A stretch of DNA of 14,020 nt from an uncultured Oscillospiraceae bacterium (GTDB lineage Bacteria > Bacillota > Clostridia > Oscillospirales > Ruminococcaceae): assembly GCA_934457235.1 (NCBI GenBank), contig CAKSHT010000055.1:1-14020 (forward strand). Reading direction: 5' to 3'. Position numbers and translations under genes: made by a program. Under the pieces are notes generated by a model, which was not told where the DNA came from, searched no databases, and saw only the letters and a list, made by a program, of their open reading frames with translations. Position 1 is the stretch's first letter, and the number at the start of each line of letters is the position of its first letter. This document shows positions 13,826-14,020 of this stretch, one piece after another.

Positions 13826-14020
13826 TTATAAAGGCAACACCGCACAATTAACGGCTAAAGCCTTTGCTAAGCGACGCCTTCGGCTTACGCAACGCTTTCT
13901 TGCATCTTTTACGTCATCTTGCACAAATTTCGCTTGACGGGCATCAGCCCGCCTGCGCTCAATTTGTACTATCTGACGAAAAATCGAGTTTTGCCAATAA
14001 GCGAAGCGTAATATTGGCAA
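13826..14020. repeat. structured repeat-like sequence running off the window
   Basis: The segment begins AAGGCAACACCGCACAAT, which has the look of a mobile-element end, and is rich in dyads. ACAAATT (13923-13929) pairs with AATTTGT (13961-13967) around CGGGC atca GCCCG (13938-13951). TTGCCAATA (13991-13999) pairs with TATTGGCAA (14012-14020) at the window edge. A minus-strand frame covers it but starts at TTG at the edge and is very arginine-rich, as expected of a repeat and not of a protein. It may be a non-autonomous element or intergenic repeat; its far end is not visible. Confidence 0.45.

Noticed and set aside
13826..14020. Minus-strand frame at the right edge
   Set aside because: It begins with TTG at the window edge, is arginine-rich and overlays dyad-rich repeat DNA.
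1..14020. CRISPR array, toxin-antitoxin pair or defence island
   Set aside because: No spaced direct repeats, Cas, nuclease or toxin motifs were found; the Imm59-like resemblance of the small protein at 3938-4162 is too weak and has no partner.

Overview
The window looks like chromosomal DNA of a Gram-positive, low-to-mid-GC Clostridia bacterium, most likely a Ruminococcus-like member of the Oscillospiraceae. This is inferred from strong AGGAGG-type ribosome binding sites, near-perfect sigma-A promoters (TTGACA-17-TATAAT), lipobox lipoproteins, a DUF2508 (YaaL-like) protein and a clostridial style of gene packing. No rRNA or species marker is present, so genus is a guess.

Layout, left to right. 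(1) Positions 1-1093: an IS30-family insertion sequence with its transposase on the minus strand and imperfect 26-bp terminal inverted repeats. (2) 1076-1930: a lipoprotein gene whose last codons and stop lie inside the IS terminal repeat. Its promoter spacer consists largely of an (AT)10 tract. (3) 2011-2535: two minus-strand tRNA genes, Gly(CCC) and Leu(GAG). Each has its own consensus promoter, encoded CCA and terminator. (4) 2662-4800: a minus-strand operon of histidine phosphatase, small acidic protein, TraB/GumN-type lipoprotein and DUF2508 protein. It is divergent from (5) an XRE-type regulator at 5169-5837. (6) 5920-11751: a minus-strand operon of rlmB (23S rRNA methyltransferase), a 1047-residue membrane protein, tadA (tRNA adenosine deaminase) and a polysaccharide flippase. 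(7) 11991-13088: gldA-type glycerol dehydrogenase with its own promoter and terminator. (8) 13089-14020: an AT-richer accessory tail with a broken transposase remnant, a long hairpin and a structured repeat that runs off the window.

The most unusual gene is the 1047-residue protein at 7845-10988. Its C-terminal half has the membrane layout and domain order of a P1B-type ATPase, but every catalytic motif I can align is degenerate. Its N-terminal half is a long charged helix followed by a very acidic linker. It reads as a membrane pseudo-ATPase made together with two RNA-modification enzymes. Other points of interest are the possible slippage-controlled lipoprotein promoter and a start-codon-sequestering hairpin in front of the DUF2508 gene.
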